6,253 nt of DNA from Chloroflexales bacterium (GTDB lineage Bacteria; Chloroflexota; Chloroflexia; Chloroflexales; Chloroflexaceae): positions 1 to 6,253 of the forward strand of contig JAAXUL010000496.1 of assembly GCA_013336035.1 (NCBI GenBank), given 5' to 3'. This document shows, piece by piece, positions 1 through 4,838 of the stretch. The position numbers and the translations under genes are program-made. The stretch's first letter is position 1. Every line of letters starts with the position of its first letter. The notes under the pieces are model-generated. The model saw nothing but the letters and a program-made list of their open reading frames with translations, did no database searches and was not told where the DNA came from.

Positions 1-547
1 GGAGGATGGGCTTGGCGCGGCGGATGCTGCGGGCCAGGACGCGGACGCCGTCAGCGAGCAGGGTGCTGTCGACCGGGTAGTGGACGTTGGTCTCGACCAC
101 CGTGCTGTCGAGGCGCAGCTTGCGCCCGCGGGTGACCTGGTGCTGGCGCGCCAGGGCCACCACATGCTCGAGGAAGCGCTCAAGGGTCGCTGGCTGGATG
201 AGGTTAGCCCAGCGCAGCAGGGTGGTGTCGTCGGGCACTTTAGCCGTGTAGAGGCGGCAGAACTGGCGCAGCACCAGGCAATCGCTGACCCACTGCTCGG
301 CCTGCTCGTAGCTCCAGTGGTAGAGGTGTTTGACCACCAGCAGGCGCAGGATGACCTCGACCGGCGTGGAGGGGCGCCCGAAGCGGGAAGTCCGTGGGAA
401 GCGGCGGCTCAGGTCGGCTTTGACCGCCACAAACAGCACGTCATCGTCAAGCAAGCTGTCGAGTTGGCTCAGCACGGCATCGGTCTCCATCCCCAGGGCC
501 GGGATGTACTCGAACAGGTTCATCGGGTCGTAGCGCTCGCGCAGCAT
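1..547 (-). CDS. DDE transposase, ISNCY/IS5-like (DUF772-type N-terminus), C-terminus cut by window edge
   Basis: This is the first 182 codons of an insertion-sequence transposase, which would cut and join DNA at the ends of its element; the reading frame runs off the left edge. The N-terminal helical domain (about residues 5-120) carries FGRPSTPVEVILRLLVVKHL and the phrase VPDDTTLLRWAN typical of DUF772-type transposases. The segment LRLDSTVVETNVHYP at residues 144-158 contains the expected first catalytic Asp (D147), followed by DSTLLADGVRVL. The other catalytic residues lie outside the window. The start is supported by an AGGAGGT Shine-Dalgarno sequence at 552-558. From memory of the family, this wording is closest to transposases annotated ISNCY within the IS5-like superfamily; the exact family is uncertain. 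No frameshift is visible in the part present. The element's right end should lie between about 560 and 740. Confidence 0.88.
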   Translation of the reverse strand, partial: MLRERYDPMNLFEYIPALGMETDAVLSQLDSLLDDDVLFVAVKADLSRRFPRTSRFGRPSTPVEVILRLLVVKHLYHWSYEQAEQWVSDCLVLRQFCRLYTAKVPDDTTLLRWANLIQPATLERFLEHVVALARQHQVTRGRKLRLDSTVVETNVHYPVDSTLLADGVRVLARSIRRAKPIL

Positions 548-551
548 AGGC

Positions 552-558
552 CACCTCC
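552..558 (-). promoter_or_regulatory. Strong ribosome binding site of the transposase
   Basis: Read on the minus strand the sequence is AGGAGGT, followed after four bases (GGCC, then T) by the ATG at 547. This near-perfect anti-16S match fixes the transposase start. Confidence 0.6.
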
Positions 559-711
559 TGGCTTCAGATGCTGCAAATCGAGGGCCAGCGCCACCAGGAG
601 TGTTAACTGTTTCGGCTGCTCAGACCGCGCTGGGAGCCGACTTTTGCACCGAAAACTAGACGCGCCCAGATCCGCCGCTGGGAAGCCGCTCGGTGCCCAA
701 AGAGGTAGCCC

Positions 712-737
712 GCGCTGCCCATCCCCGCCCGCAGCGC
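712..737 (-). terminator. Possible hairpin after the lipoprotein gene
   Basis: Just downstream of the lipoprotein stop (minus strand), GCGCTGC (731-737 on the plus strand as GCAGCGC) can pair with its complement at 712-718, giving a 7-bp GC stem with a 12-nt loop. No T run follows, so it is at best a weak or factor-assisted terminator. Chance pairing in GC-rich DNA is a real alternative. Confidence 0.25.
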
Positions 738-744
738 CGCAGCG

Positions 745-1416
745 CTATTGCCAGACGGTTTTGACCGTTACGGTGCGCACCTGCTCGTGATCGGCAATCT
801 CGGCCTGCCACACCGTGCCCGGGATGAGGTCGTCGAGAATGGTCACGCCGGGCTGCTGGTTGGCATCCTGGCAGCCGTAGGTCGTCATTTTGCCCGCGAC
901 CATGCCGCGGGTACCCGTGAAGGGCGTGCAGATGCTGCCGTCGGCCAACTCGACCATCCAGGCCCAGGGGCTGGTACTCGTGCTCGTGGTCTCTGGCGTG
1001 GGTAGCGGCTCCGTCAGAGTCAACAGGACGCCGGGATCCTGATGGACGGGGTCGGGCTCACAGCTGACCAGCTGCGGGTCGCTGGTCGTGAAGCACGGGT
1101 CGAAGATCGCGTTCTCGGCGGAGCAGCGCCAGGCGTCGGGCCGTGCCGCGGCGATCGAGGACGTCCAGCACGAGCCGGGGCGGCCCTCGCCCTGAGGTGG
1201 CTCAGGCACATAGTGCATCACCCGGGTCGGCTCCGCGTCAGATGCTTCTGGAGATACAGCGGCTGCGCTGGGGACGGCGGTTGGTAGACCCGGTGCAGTC
1301 GCAGCTGGGAGCGTGGAAGCCGGCACAGGCGATGGGGTGACGGAACGGGCCGCCGGGCTTGTAGCACAGGCGGTGAGCACCAGGGCGACCAGGAGGGGAA
1401 TGATGGCGCGAGACAT
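745..1416 (-). CDS. Cysteine-rich secreted lipoprotein of unknown function
   Basis: This is a 223-residue exported protein. Residues 1-17 form a short lipoprotein signal peptide (MSRAIIPLLVALVLTAC) with an LTAC lipobox, so Cys17 should be lipidated and the protein anchored outside the membrane. Residues 18-65 are a Pro/Ala/Ser/Thr linker. The globular part, about 66-223, holds six further cysteines (83, 98, 108, 119, 163, 182), enough for three disulfides, and the segment DAWRCSAENAIFDPCF, a pattern I associate with unnamed secreted proteins of high-GC bacteria. The start at 1416 is chosen because AAAGG lies about 10 nt upstream and the signal peptide begins directly. An in-frame ATG at 1434 (MKGCSL...) is possible but has no clear ribosome site. 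The gene is divergent from the PIN relic. It appears intact; the function is unknown. Confidence 0.75.
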   Translation of the reverse strand: MSRAIIPLLVALVLTACATSPAARSVTPSPVPASTLPAATAPGLPTAVPSAAAVSPEASDAEPTRVMHYVPEPPQGEGRPGSCWTSSIAAARPDAWRCSAENAIFDPCFTTSDPQLVSCEPDPVHQDPGVLLTLTEPLPTPETTSTSTSPWAWMVELADGSICTPFTGTRGMVAGKMTTYGCQDANQQPGVTILDDLIPGTVWQAEIADHEQVRTVTVKTVWQ

Positions 1417-1473
1417 CAGCGAGCAGCCTTTCATCTGAGCAGAGGGCGCGGCCCCAGAGCGGAGGTATGGATG

Positions 1474-1686
1474 ATGGACAGACGGAGCGTGGTGCTGGGC
1501 ACCAACGTGTTCATCGCGGCGGGCTTCAACCGCGCCAGCCACGCCGCGCGGATCATCGCCGCCGTGCGCCAGAGGGCACTGACGATGGTCTGGAACGCGG
1601 CGACGCGCGACGAGATCCAGTATACCCTCACCCGCATCCCGCGGCGCTCCTGGGCCGAGGTCGCCTACCCCCGGACTACGCGGTAG
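1474..1686 (+). pseudogene. PIN-domain (VapC-like/COG1569-type) toxin relic, truncated and lacking its first catalytic Asp
   Basis: The 70 codons encode the start of a PIN-domain protein: strand 1 and motif VVLGTNVFIAAGFN (residues 6-19), then helices ARIIAAVR, an ALTMVWN strand and a TRDEIQYTLTRIP helix. PIN proteins are usually metal-dependent RNases acting as toxins, and full-length members of this type are about 140 residues, so only the first half is present. The conserved motif is VLDTN; here GGC (1498-1500) replaces the Asp codon, removing a metal ligand. After WAEVA (to about 1665) the PIN similarity stops and the sequence becomes a different gene, read in another frame. GGAGG at 1461-1465 is well placed for ATG 1474; ATG 1471 is also possible. 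No antitoxin gene is visible. The product would be catalytically dead. Confidence 0.72.
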
Positions 1687-1844
1687 GCAGCCCTGTCACC
1701 GTCTTGTATGCCCCCGCCGATGTCCACCACGCCCGGATCAACTCCTGGAAGCGCCTCTGGCTGGCGCCAACGATCTTCATCGTCGTCGGTGCCCTCCCCC
1801 TGATCGTCTACGGCCTCTGGCTGGTACGCGCGCGGCGTGCGTGA
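1671..1844 (+). pseudogene. C-terminal fragment of a DUF3592 membrane protein
   Basis: The last 57 codons match the end of DUF3592 proteins: YAVGSPVTVLYAPADVHHARI (the usual Y-x-V-G-x-x-V-x-V-x-Y-x-P form), then an aromatic stretch WKRLWLAP and one transmembrane helix (about TIFIVVGALPLIVYGLWLV) ending in the basic tail RARRA. Complete members are roughly 130-160 residues with an additional N-terminal transmembrane helix, which is absent. The fragment joins the truncated PIN gene at about 1666-1672 in a different frame, with no start codon or ribosome site of its own. It looks like the product of a deletion that fused two unrelated genes. DUF3592 has no established function. Confidence 0.68.
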
Positions 1845-1898
1845 TCTGGGGCATCACCGACGTGTTGACCGAGCGGCTGGCCTGCTCGTCGATCGCGC

Positions 1899-1914
1899 TG
1901 TCCGCAAGCGGACA
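1899..1914. repeat. Palindrome copy 1 (TGTCCGC-AA-GCGGACA)
   Basis: A perfect 7-bp inverted repeat around AA lies 54 nt after the DUF3592 stop. The same 16 bases recur within the longer palindrome at 3196-3215, also 3' of a damaged gene. Neither copy is followed by a T run. It may be an extragenic palindromic repeat, a terminator-like hairpin or a protein-binding site. Confidence 0.6.
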
Positions 1915-1929
1915 AAATGTCCCCGCACC

Positions 1930-2037
1930 CTGGTGAGCCAGGCGCATCGTCGTGGCCACCTGCATTAAGGGGCGTGCTCGGCCTCTCCCACGAACCGGCG
2001 AGCGCCGAAGGGCCATGGTGCCGGGCTGGCTCACCAG
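1930..2037. repeat. Pair of 12-bp inverted repeats bounding 108 bp
   Basis: CTGGTGAGCCAG (1930-1941) is exactly inverted at 2026-2037 (CTGGCTCACCAG), enclosing 84 bp without a convincing gene. No flanking target duplication is visible. It could be a relic of a miniature transposable element or simply a stem. Together with the palindrome at 1899 it is the main content of the 298-bp gap between the DUF3592 relic and the gene at 2143. Confidence 0.45.
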
Positions 2038-2070
2038 ACTCATTCGCCGCTCCTTTCTGGGCTTGCCCGC

Positions 2071-2099
2071 TTGACGACCGTCCGCTCAATCGGTAGCAT
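2071..2099 (+). promoter_or_regulatory. Predicted sigma70-type promoter for the gene at 2143
   Basis: TTGACG (2071-2076) matches the -35 consensus in five of six positions. It is followed after exactly 17 bp by TAGCAT (2094-2099), four of six to the -10 consensus. Transcription would start near 2106, giving a leader of about 37 nt that contains the GAGGGG ribosome site at 2132-2137. It also argues that the in-frame TTG at 2071 is not a start codon. Confidence 0.5.
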
Positions 2100-2142
2100 G
2101 CGAACATCCGATCGACTGATGTGCCGTGAGCGAGGGGTGATG

Positions 2143-2667
2143 ATGCTACCTGAGAACACCAACGAGGCCGTGCTGCGCCAGATGGCGATGGAATACCTTG
2201 CCACCGTCGAGGGAGATCGAAGATACCGCACGTTCCCAGGCGACTCCGACGTCCTCCGTGACCAGATCCTCGCCCTCCTCGGCCAGGCTGCTGACGACAC
2301 GTTCGATCTGCTGGCATGGGCCCGTGCAATCAGCGGTGAGCTGCGCCTCGGCGACGAGCCGGAAGGGGACTTCCAGATCGACGAGCCAACCCTCCTCCGC
2401 GTCGGCGACCACGTCGGCGTCCTCCTTACCCACACGGTGCGCGAGGATCTCTCCCTCTATGCAGTGGTACAGACGGCACCCAGGGGGTACGTGGTGGTGC
2501 CCGACGCAGAGACCCGCCCGGCGAGCGAAGCGGAGGCCCACGAGACTGTGCGCGAACGCCTGGGCGAGCTCGTGCACTACGCCGAGCTGCTGCACGTGGA
2601 CGAGGGGCGCTGCGCCAGCTGTGGGATGTGGCGATCGCCGACTACGAGCCGCTGCGGGCGTTGCTGA
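2143..2667 (+). CDS. Acidic protein of unknown function, apparently frameshifted near its 3' end
   Basis: I do not recognise this 174-residue protein. It is acidic, cytoplasmic by appearance (no signal peptide or membrane helix), and opens with helical segments (NEAVLRQMAMEYLATVEGD; about 35-65). A probable beta-rich middle (DEPTLLRVGDHVGVLLTHTV, LSLYAVVQTAPRGYVVVP) is followed by an acidic helix (SEAEAHETVRERLGELVHYAELLHVDEG). The start at 2143 has GAGGGG five bases upstream and a good promoter before it; ATG 2140 is an alternative. The last 19 residues, with CASC and CGRC, are probably out-of-frame: GC-rich third positions shift to another frame at about 2607-2610, where the continuation LRQLWDVAIADYEPLRALL runs to a stop at 2729. 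One missing base near GGGGCGC would restore a product of about 195 residues. Confidence 0.55.
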   Translation: MLPENTNEAVLRQMAMEYLATVEGDRRYRTFPGDSDVLRDQILALLGQAADDTFDLLAWARAISGELRLGDEPEGDFQIDEPTLLRVGDHVGVLLTHTVREDLSLYAVVQTAPRGYVVVPDAETRPASEAEAHETVRERLGELVHYAELLHVDEGRCASCGMWRSPTTSRCGRC

Positions 2668-2729
2668 TGGACTGGCCAGTCGGCCCGGAGCTGAACGCGC
2701 GAGACGATCAGCAGAACGCTCGCGGGTAG
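2610..2729 (+). pseudogene. Out-of-frame 3' end of the 2143 gene
   Basis: This frame reads LRQLWDVAIADYEPLRALL, then MDWPVGPELNARDDQQNARG and TAG. Its codons almost all end in G or C, whereas the same frame upstream of 2608 has A/T-rich third positions and is clearly not coding there. It has no start codon or ribosome site. It continues the helix of the preceding gene naturally (HVDEG-R-LRQLW), so it is best read as the original C-terminus displaced by a one-base change, or by a sequencing or assembly error. I do not recognise the family. Confidence 0.5.
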
Positions 2730-2809
2730 CGCATCACGCGGCGTATCTCCTCCGCTATAGTAGGCGGACAGGACGCTGGGTTCCCACGAGCGCAGCGCGT
2801 CGTGATGCG
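2730..2809. repeat. Nested inverted repeats between two damaged genes
   Basis: CGCATCACG (2730-2738) is exactly inverted as CGTGATGCG (2801-2809). Inside is a second hairpin, TCCGC (2751-2755) with GCGGA (2764-2768) around the loop TATAGTAG. The right outer arm contains the GTG/ATG start used by the truncated SRPBCC gene. There is no target duplication. It may be a remnant of a small mobile element, or chance in GC-rich DNA. Confidence 0.35.
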
Positions 2810-3176
2810 ACACATCGCGGATGTCGTACTGATGTTCGCGTCCTATAACCGCACCACCGTGGTGTCTGACTGGCATGAGGGCAGCCCGATCGTCTGGAAG
2901 GGCGAATGGCAGGGCACGGCCTACGAGGACAAGGGCGTGATCCTCCAGCTCCAGCCTGGGCGGCTCCTCCAGTACAGCCATTTTAGCCCGCTGTCTGGCC
3001 TCCCCGATGCGCCGGAGCACCATCACACGGTCACGATCGAGCTCTCAGCTGAGGGCGCGCAGACGCTGATCACGCTGACCCAGGACAAGAACGCGACCGA
3101 GGAGGAGCGGGCGCGCGCCGAGGCGAACTGGGCGACTATGCTCACCGCGCTGAAGCAGTTCGTAGAGCGCCCCTGA
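2802..3176 (+). pseudogene. SRPBCC (AHSA1/START-like) protein, N-terminus missing
   Basis: From TTVVSDW (residue 18) onward the protein is a clear AHSA1-type SRPBCC domain: TTVVSDWHEGSPIVWKGEWQG, then YEDKGVILQLQPGRLLQYSHFSPLSGLPDAPEHHHTVTIEL split over several strands, TLITLTQD, and a final helix ANWATMLTALKQFVE. The fold is a helix-grip binding hydrophobic ligands; members are mostly of unknown role. Complete proteins are about 140-165 residues and begin with a strand and helices such as 'W.ALTDPE..KQYFFG'. Here that part, roughly 35-40 residues, is replaced by the unrelated MMRHIADVVLMFASYNR. The GTG at 2802 or ATG at 2805 has no clear ribosome site. Loss of the N-terminal strand should prevent correct folding, so I call it a pseudogene. 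Expression of the remainder cannot be excluded. Confidence 0.65.
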
Positions 3177-3195
3177 CCGGCCATTGATCGTCAGG

Positions 3196-3215
3196 CTTGT
3201 CCGCAAGCGGACAAG
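3196..3215. repeat. Palindrome copy 2 (9-bp arms, AA centre)
   Basis: CTTGTCCGC and GCGGACAAG flank AA, giving perfect 9-bp arms that include all 16 bases of the palindrome at 1899-1914. It sits 19 nt after the SRPBCC stop and 44 nt before the MBL start. As RNA it would fold into an 8-bp stem with a CAAG loop. There is no T run afterwards. Confidence 0.6.
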
Positions 3216-3259
3216 GTGACCTGCCCGGCGCTCGTGCCGCCCTGCCCAATGGAGGCCGC

Positions 3260-3490
3260 ATGCTCAACATCGTGAACGTGGGCTACGACTCAACCAACTA
3301 CTATGTCATCGAGACAGCGACCACCAAGGGGATGGCCTTCACCGGCGATCTGCCGCCGCCCCACATGGCGACTGATGAGACCCTCCAGCGCAGCTGGGCG
3401 GCGATCCAGGCCCGCAAGGTGCACACCATCTACCCGGGGCACGGGCCGGTGTATCACCTCGCCGATGAGCACCACGGCGAGAGGGCATAA
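3260..3490 (+). pseudogene. Metallo-beta-lactamase-fold hydrolase with in-frame internal deletion
   Basis: The 76-residue product joins the two ends of an MBL-fold hydrolase. Residues 1-20 (MLNIVNVGYDSTNYYVIETA) are the first strands. Residues 24-76 are the C-terminal part, with MAFTGDL (Asp30, normally a bridging metal ligand), the helix QRSWAAIQARKV and YPGHGPV (His61, normally the last metal ligand). Full-length relatives are about 200-230 residues; the missing 130 or more residues would contain the HxHxDH motif, so no metal centre can form. The frame is open across the joint (about codons 20-24), so the deletion is in frame or happens to be. The start at 3260 has GGAGG at 3251-3255. An upstream in-frame TTG at 3197 lies within the palindrome and is not a credible start. 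Catalytically inactive by inference. Confidence 0.68.
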
Positions 3491-3530
3491 TCGTGGCTGT
3501 GGTGCCGGTAGGACACCATACACCAGCCTA

Positions 3531-4094
3531 TCAGGCCTCCGCGTGGCTCAGGCGGGCAAAGAGCAAGTGGTCATGGAACTGCCCACCGCTGAAGAAACTC
3601 TCGCGCAGCACGCCCTCGTGCGCAAACCCCAGCTGGCGCAGCAGGTGGGCCGAGCGCGCATTGGCGACGGCGACGACGGCCTCGATGCGGTGCAGGTGCA
3701 TGGCCGTGAAGCCGTGCGCGAGCATCGCGGCGACCGCCTCACGCATATAGCCCTGCCCCTGCCACGTCGGGCTGAGGTCATAGCCGATCTCAGCCTTGCG
3801 GTGCTGCCGATTCCAGCGGTGATAGCCGCACGTGCCAAGCGCAACCCCATCCGTCTTCCGCACCAGCACCCAGCGGTTGTAGGTATCGCCGGGCTGATCG
3901 ACGTAGAAGGCTACGATGGCGGTAGCCTGCTCCGCCGTTGTGATCGGCTCGTCGTCGCGCATGAAGCGATAGACCTCCGGGTCGGTGAAGTGCCGCACCG
4001 CGAAGGGCGTATCCTCCCGACGGATGGGCCGCAGGAGCAGTCGATCGGTCTCCAGAGTCACGGCCAGCGGATCGGCAGGTACGCTGTCGATCAT
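3531..4094 (-). CDS. GNAT-family N-acetyltransferase, RimJ/RimL type
   Basis: This is a 187-residue, apparently complete GNAT acetyltransferase, which transfers acetyl from acetyl-CoA to an amine (protein N-terminus, ribosomal protein or small molecule; the substrate cannot be told). It opens with the typical LETDRLLLRPIRREDTPFAVRHFTDPEVYRFM (about residues 14-45). The motif A region is AEIGYDLSPTWQGQGYMREAV (101-121), with QGQGYM the pyrophosphate-binding loop. Motif B follows as RIEAVVAVANARSAHLLRQLGF (136-157), then the usual AHEGVLRE. ATG 4094 is chosen because AAGGAG lies about 6-7 nt upstream; an in-frame ATG at 4112 precedes that ribosome site. It converges with the MBL relic (stops 40 bp apart) and diverges from the GNAT fragment at 4215. 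It is one of the few intact genes in this stretch. Confidence 0.88.
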   Translation of the reverse strand: MIDSVPADPLAVTLETDRLLLRPIRREDTPFAVRHFTDPEVYRFMRDDEPITTAEQATAIVAFYVDQPGDTYNRWVLVRKTDGVALGTCGYHRWNRQHRKAEIGYDLSPTWQGQGYMREAVAAMLAHGFTAMHLHRIEAVVAVANARSAHLLRQLGFAHEGVLRESFFSGGQFHDHLLFARLSHAEA

Positions 4095-4170
4095 CCCTCG
4101 CTCCTTCCTCACACCACCAGCCTGCTGACGCCATCACCATCCCGACGAGCGGTGCTGGGGGCAGCGATCC

Positions 4171-4178
4171 AGTATACT
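4171..4178. promoter_or_regulatory. Possible shared -10 element between the divergent GNAT genes
   Basis: AGTATACT is self-complementary and offers TATACT (five of six to the -10 consensus) on both strands, between the divergent starts at 4094 and 4215. No good -35 box stands at the usual distance on either side, so the call is weak. Confidence 0.28.
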
Positions 4179-4214
4179 CGGGGGCAGCATCCGTCCTGCC
4201 AGGGAGAGGCCCCA

Positions 4215-4346
4215 ATGACCGCCATCGAGGTTCGCCCGCTCATCCCCGCCGACCGTGCCGCCTGGGAGCCGCTCTGGGCCGGCTACCTGACCTTCTACGC
4301 GATCGGATGGCTAGTGTGCCAACCATGTGCAGTCAAATCCTTGTGA
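4215..4346 (+). pseudogene. N-terminal fragment of a second GNAT acetyltransferase
   Basis: Residues 1-28 (MTAIEVRPLIPADRAAW, then EPLWAGYLTFY) are the characteristic start of a GNAT acetyltransferase, in which the first strand and helix 1 are followed by a segment like 'EAELP..VT..TW'. After TFY (about 4298) the family resemblance stops. The next 15 codons (AIGWLVCQPCAVKSL) run into a stop in lower-GC DNA. The acetyl-CoA-binding motif is absent, so no enzyme can be made. AGGGAGAGG at 4201-4209 is a good ribosome site for this ATG, showing that the 5' end of a formerly functional gene is preserved. No remainder of the gene is found elsewhere in the window. The break at about 4299 marks the edge of an insertion or deletion. 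Confidence 0.62.
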
Positions 4347-4392
4347 TATTGTCAAAAATATGCCTCGTGCGCCGCATCAGAAAGCCATGGAT

Positions 4393-4539
4393 ACCCTCTG
4401 ACCTTTTACGTTTTTGTTTGTGCAGCTAAACCCGAAGCGGAGACGAGCGTGTGAGGGGGATCAGGGGCCATTTCTCCGCGATAGAGCGCGATCTGGCCCG
4501 ATTAGCAACTGTGCGCCCTATCGCACCCTCTGACCTTTT
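4393..4539. repeat. 15-bp direct repeat pair, 132 bp apart
   Basis: ACCCTCTGACCTTTT occurs at 4393-4407 and again at 4525-4539 in the same orientation. The second copy directly follows the right arm of the 4478-4524 hairpin. Only two copies are present, so this is not a CRISPR array. Confidence 0.6.
4478..4524. repeat. Imperfect hairpin
   Basis: GCGATAG-A-GCGC (4478-4489) pairs with GCGC-C-CTATCGC (4513-4524): eleven Watson-Crick pairs with one A/C mismatch and a 23-nt loop. The following sequence is ACCCTCTGACC and five T, so it is not a classical terminator. It may be part of a structured RNA or an element end. Confidence 0.45.
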
Positions 4540-4763
4540 TCCCCAGCGCCATCCAACGTAACCACAACTGTTCAGGCAAGGGCCTTGGCGTAGCTCTAAC
4601 AGCTGAGATCAGGAACGCGATGAATACCGTCCTTACGCCAAACCCTCGATCTGCTATAGCTCGTTGCGCAACGCGTGGGAGGCGCCTTTCTGGCGAGAAC
4701 TGAATCTTATCGGTAGCGCAAAAGATCTCCCTGGTGACAAAACAGATTCGCTACGCCCCACCC

Positions 4764-4790
4764 CCGACAGGTATCATAGAGATCTATAAT
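4764..4790 (+). promoter_or_regulatory. Predicted promoter for the secreted-protein gene
   Basis: TATAAT at 4785-4790 is a perfect -10 box. The best -35 match is CCGACA at 4764-4769 (four of six), with a short 15-bp spacer, so the -35 is doubtful. Transcription would begin near 4797, leaving a leader of about 90 nt that contains the hairpin at 4811-4838. Confidence 0.45.
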
Positions 4791-4810
4791 GCTATGCTCG
4801 ACAGCTGCCG

Positions 4811-4838
4811 CGCTCGCACCGTTTGGTGCGGGCGTTTT
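4811..4838 (+). terminator. Intrinsic-terminator-like hairpin in the leader of the 4886 gene
   Basis: CGCTCGCACC (4811-4820) pairs along ten bases (one G-T wobble) with GGTGCGGGCG (4825-4834) around a GTTT loop, followed by TTTT (4835-4838). This is a canonical intrinsic terminator shape. It lies between the predicted -10 box and the start codon, so it is either an attenuator of the secreted-protein gene or the end of an upstream transcript. Confidence 0.55.

Larger units (their letters stand above)
4347..4763. other. Non-coding lower-GC block with repeats and hairpins
   Basis: No credible gene is seen on either strand. The GC content drops clearly compared with the flanking genes, with A/T runs such as TTTTTGTTTG. 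It contains two copies of ACCCTCTGACCTTTT (4393-4407 and 4525-4539), an imperfect hairpin at 4478-4524 and a perfect 12-bp palindrome CGTTGCGCAACG at 4662-4673. I see no tRNA-like or rRNA-like sequence. It may be the remnant of an inserted element that truncated the GNAT gene, or hold a small RNA. Confidence 0.4.

Noticed and set aside
560..740. Terminal inverted repeat of the insertion sequence
   Set aside because: The other end of the element lies outside the window, so no repeat can be matched and the boundary cannot be placed.
80..790. Long plus-strand frame (236 codons) across the left end
   Set aside because: It is the antisense shadow of the transposase, whose minus-strand frame has a strong ribosome site and recognisable family motifs.
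1777..2043. Minus-strand frame of 88 codons
   Set aside because: It is antisense to the DUF3592 relic and runs through the palindrome and one of the inverted repeats; no family motif or ribosome site.
2608..2667. Possible zinc ribbon (CASC...CGRC) at the end of the 2143 protein
   Set aside because: The cysteines arise from reading CTGCGCCAGCTGTGG out of frame; the other frame has better codon use and continues the helix.
3197..3259. TTG start at 3197 for the MBL relic
   Set aside because: It lies inside the 20-bp palindrome, has no ribosome site, and the family's N-terminus begins at the ATG at 3260.
3500..3518. TGGTG/CACCA hairpin between the convergent MBL and GNAT stops as a bidirectional terminator
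   Set aside because: Only five pairs with a nine-base loop and no T run on either side; not distinguishable from chance.
3303..4346. Long plus-strand frame (347 codons)
   Set aside because: It overlaps the MBL relic in another frame and is antisense to the intact GNAT gene; only its last 43 codons (the GNAT fragment from 4215) have their own ribosome site and family resemblance.
4393..4539. CRISPR array
   Set aside because: Only two 15-bp repeats 132 bp apart, with no further units and no cas genes.
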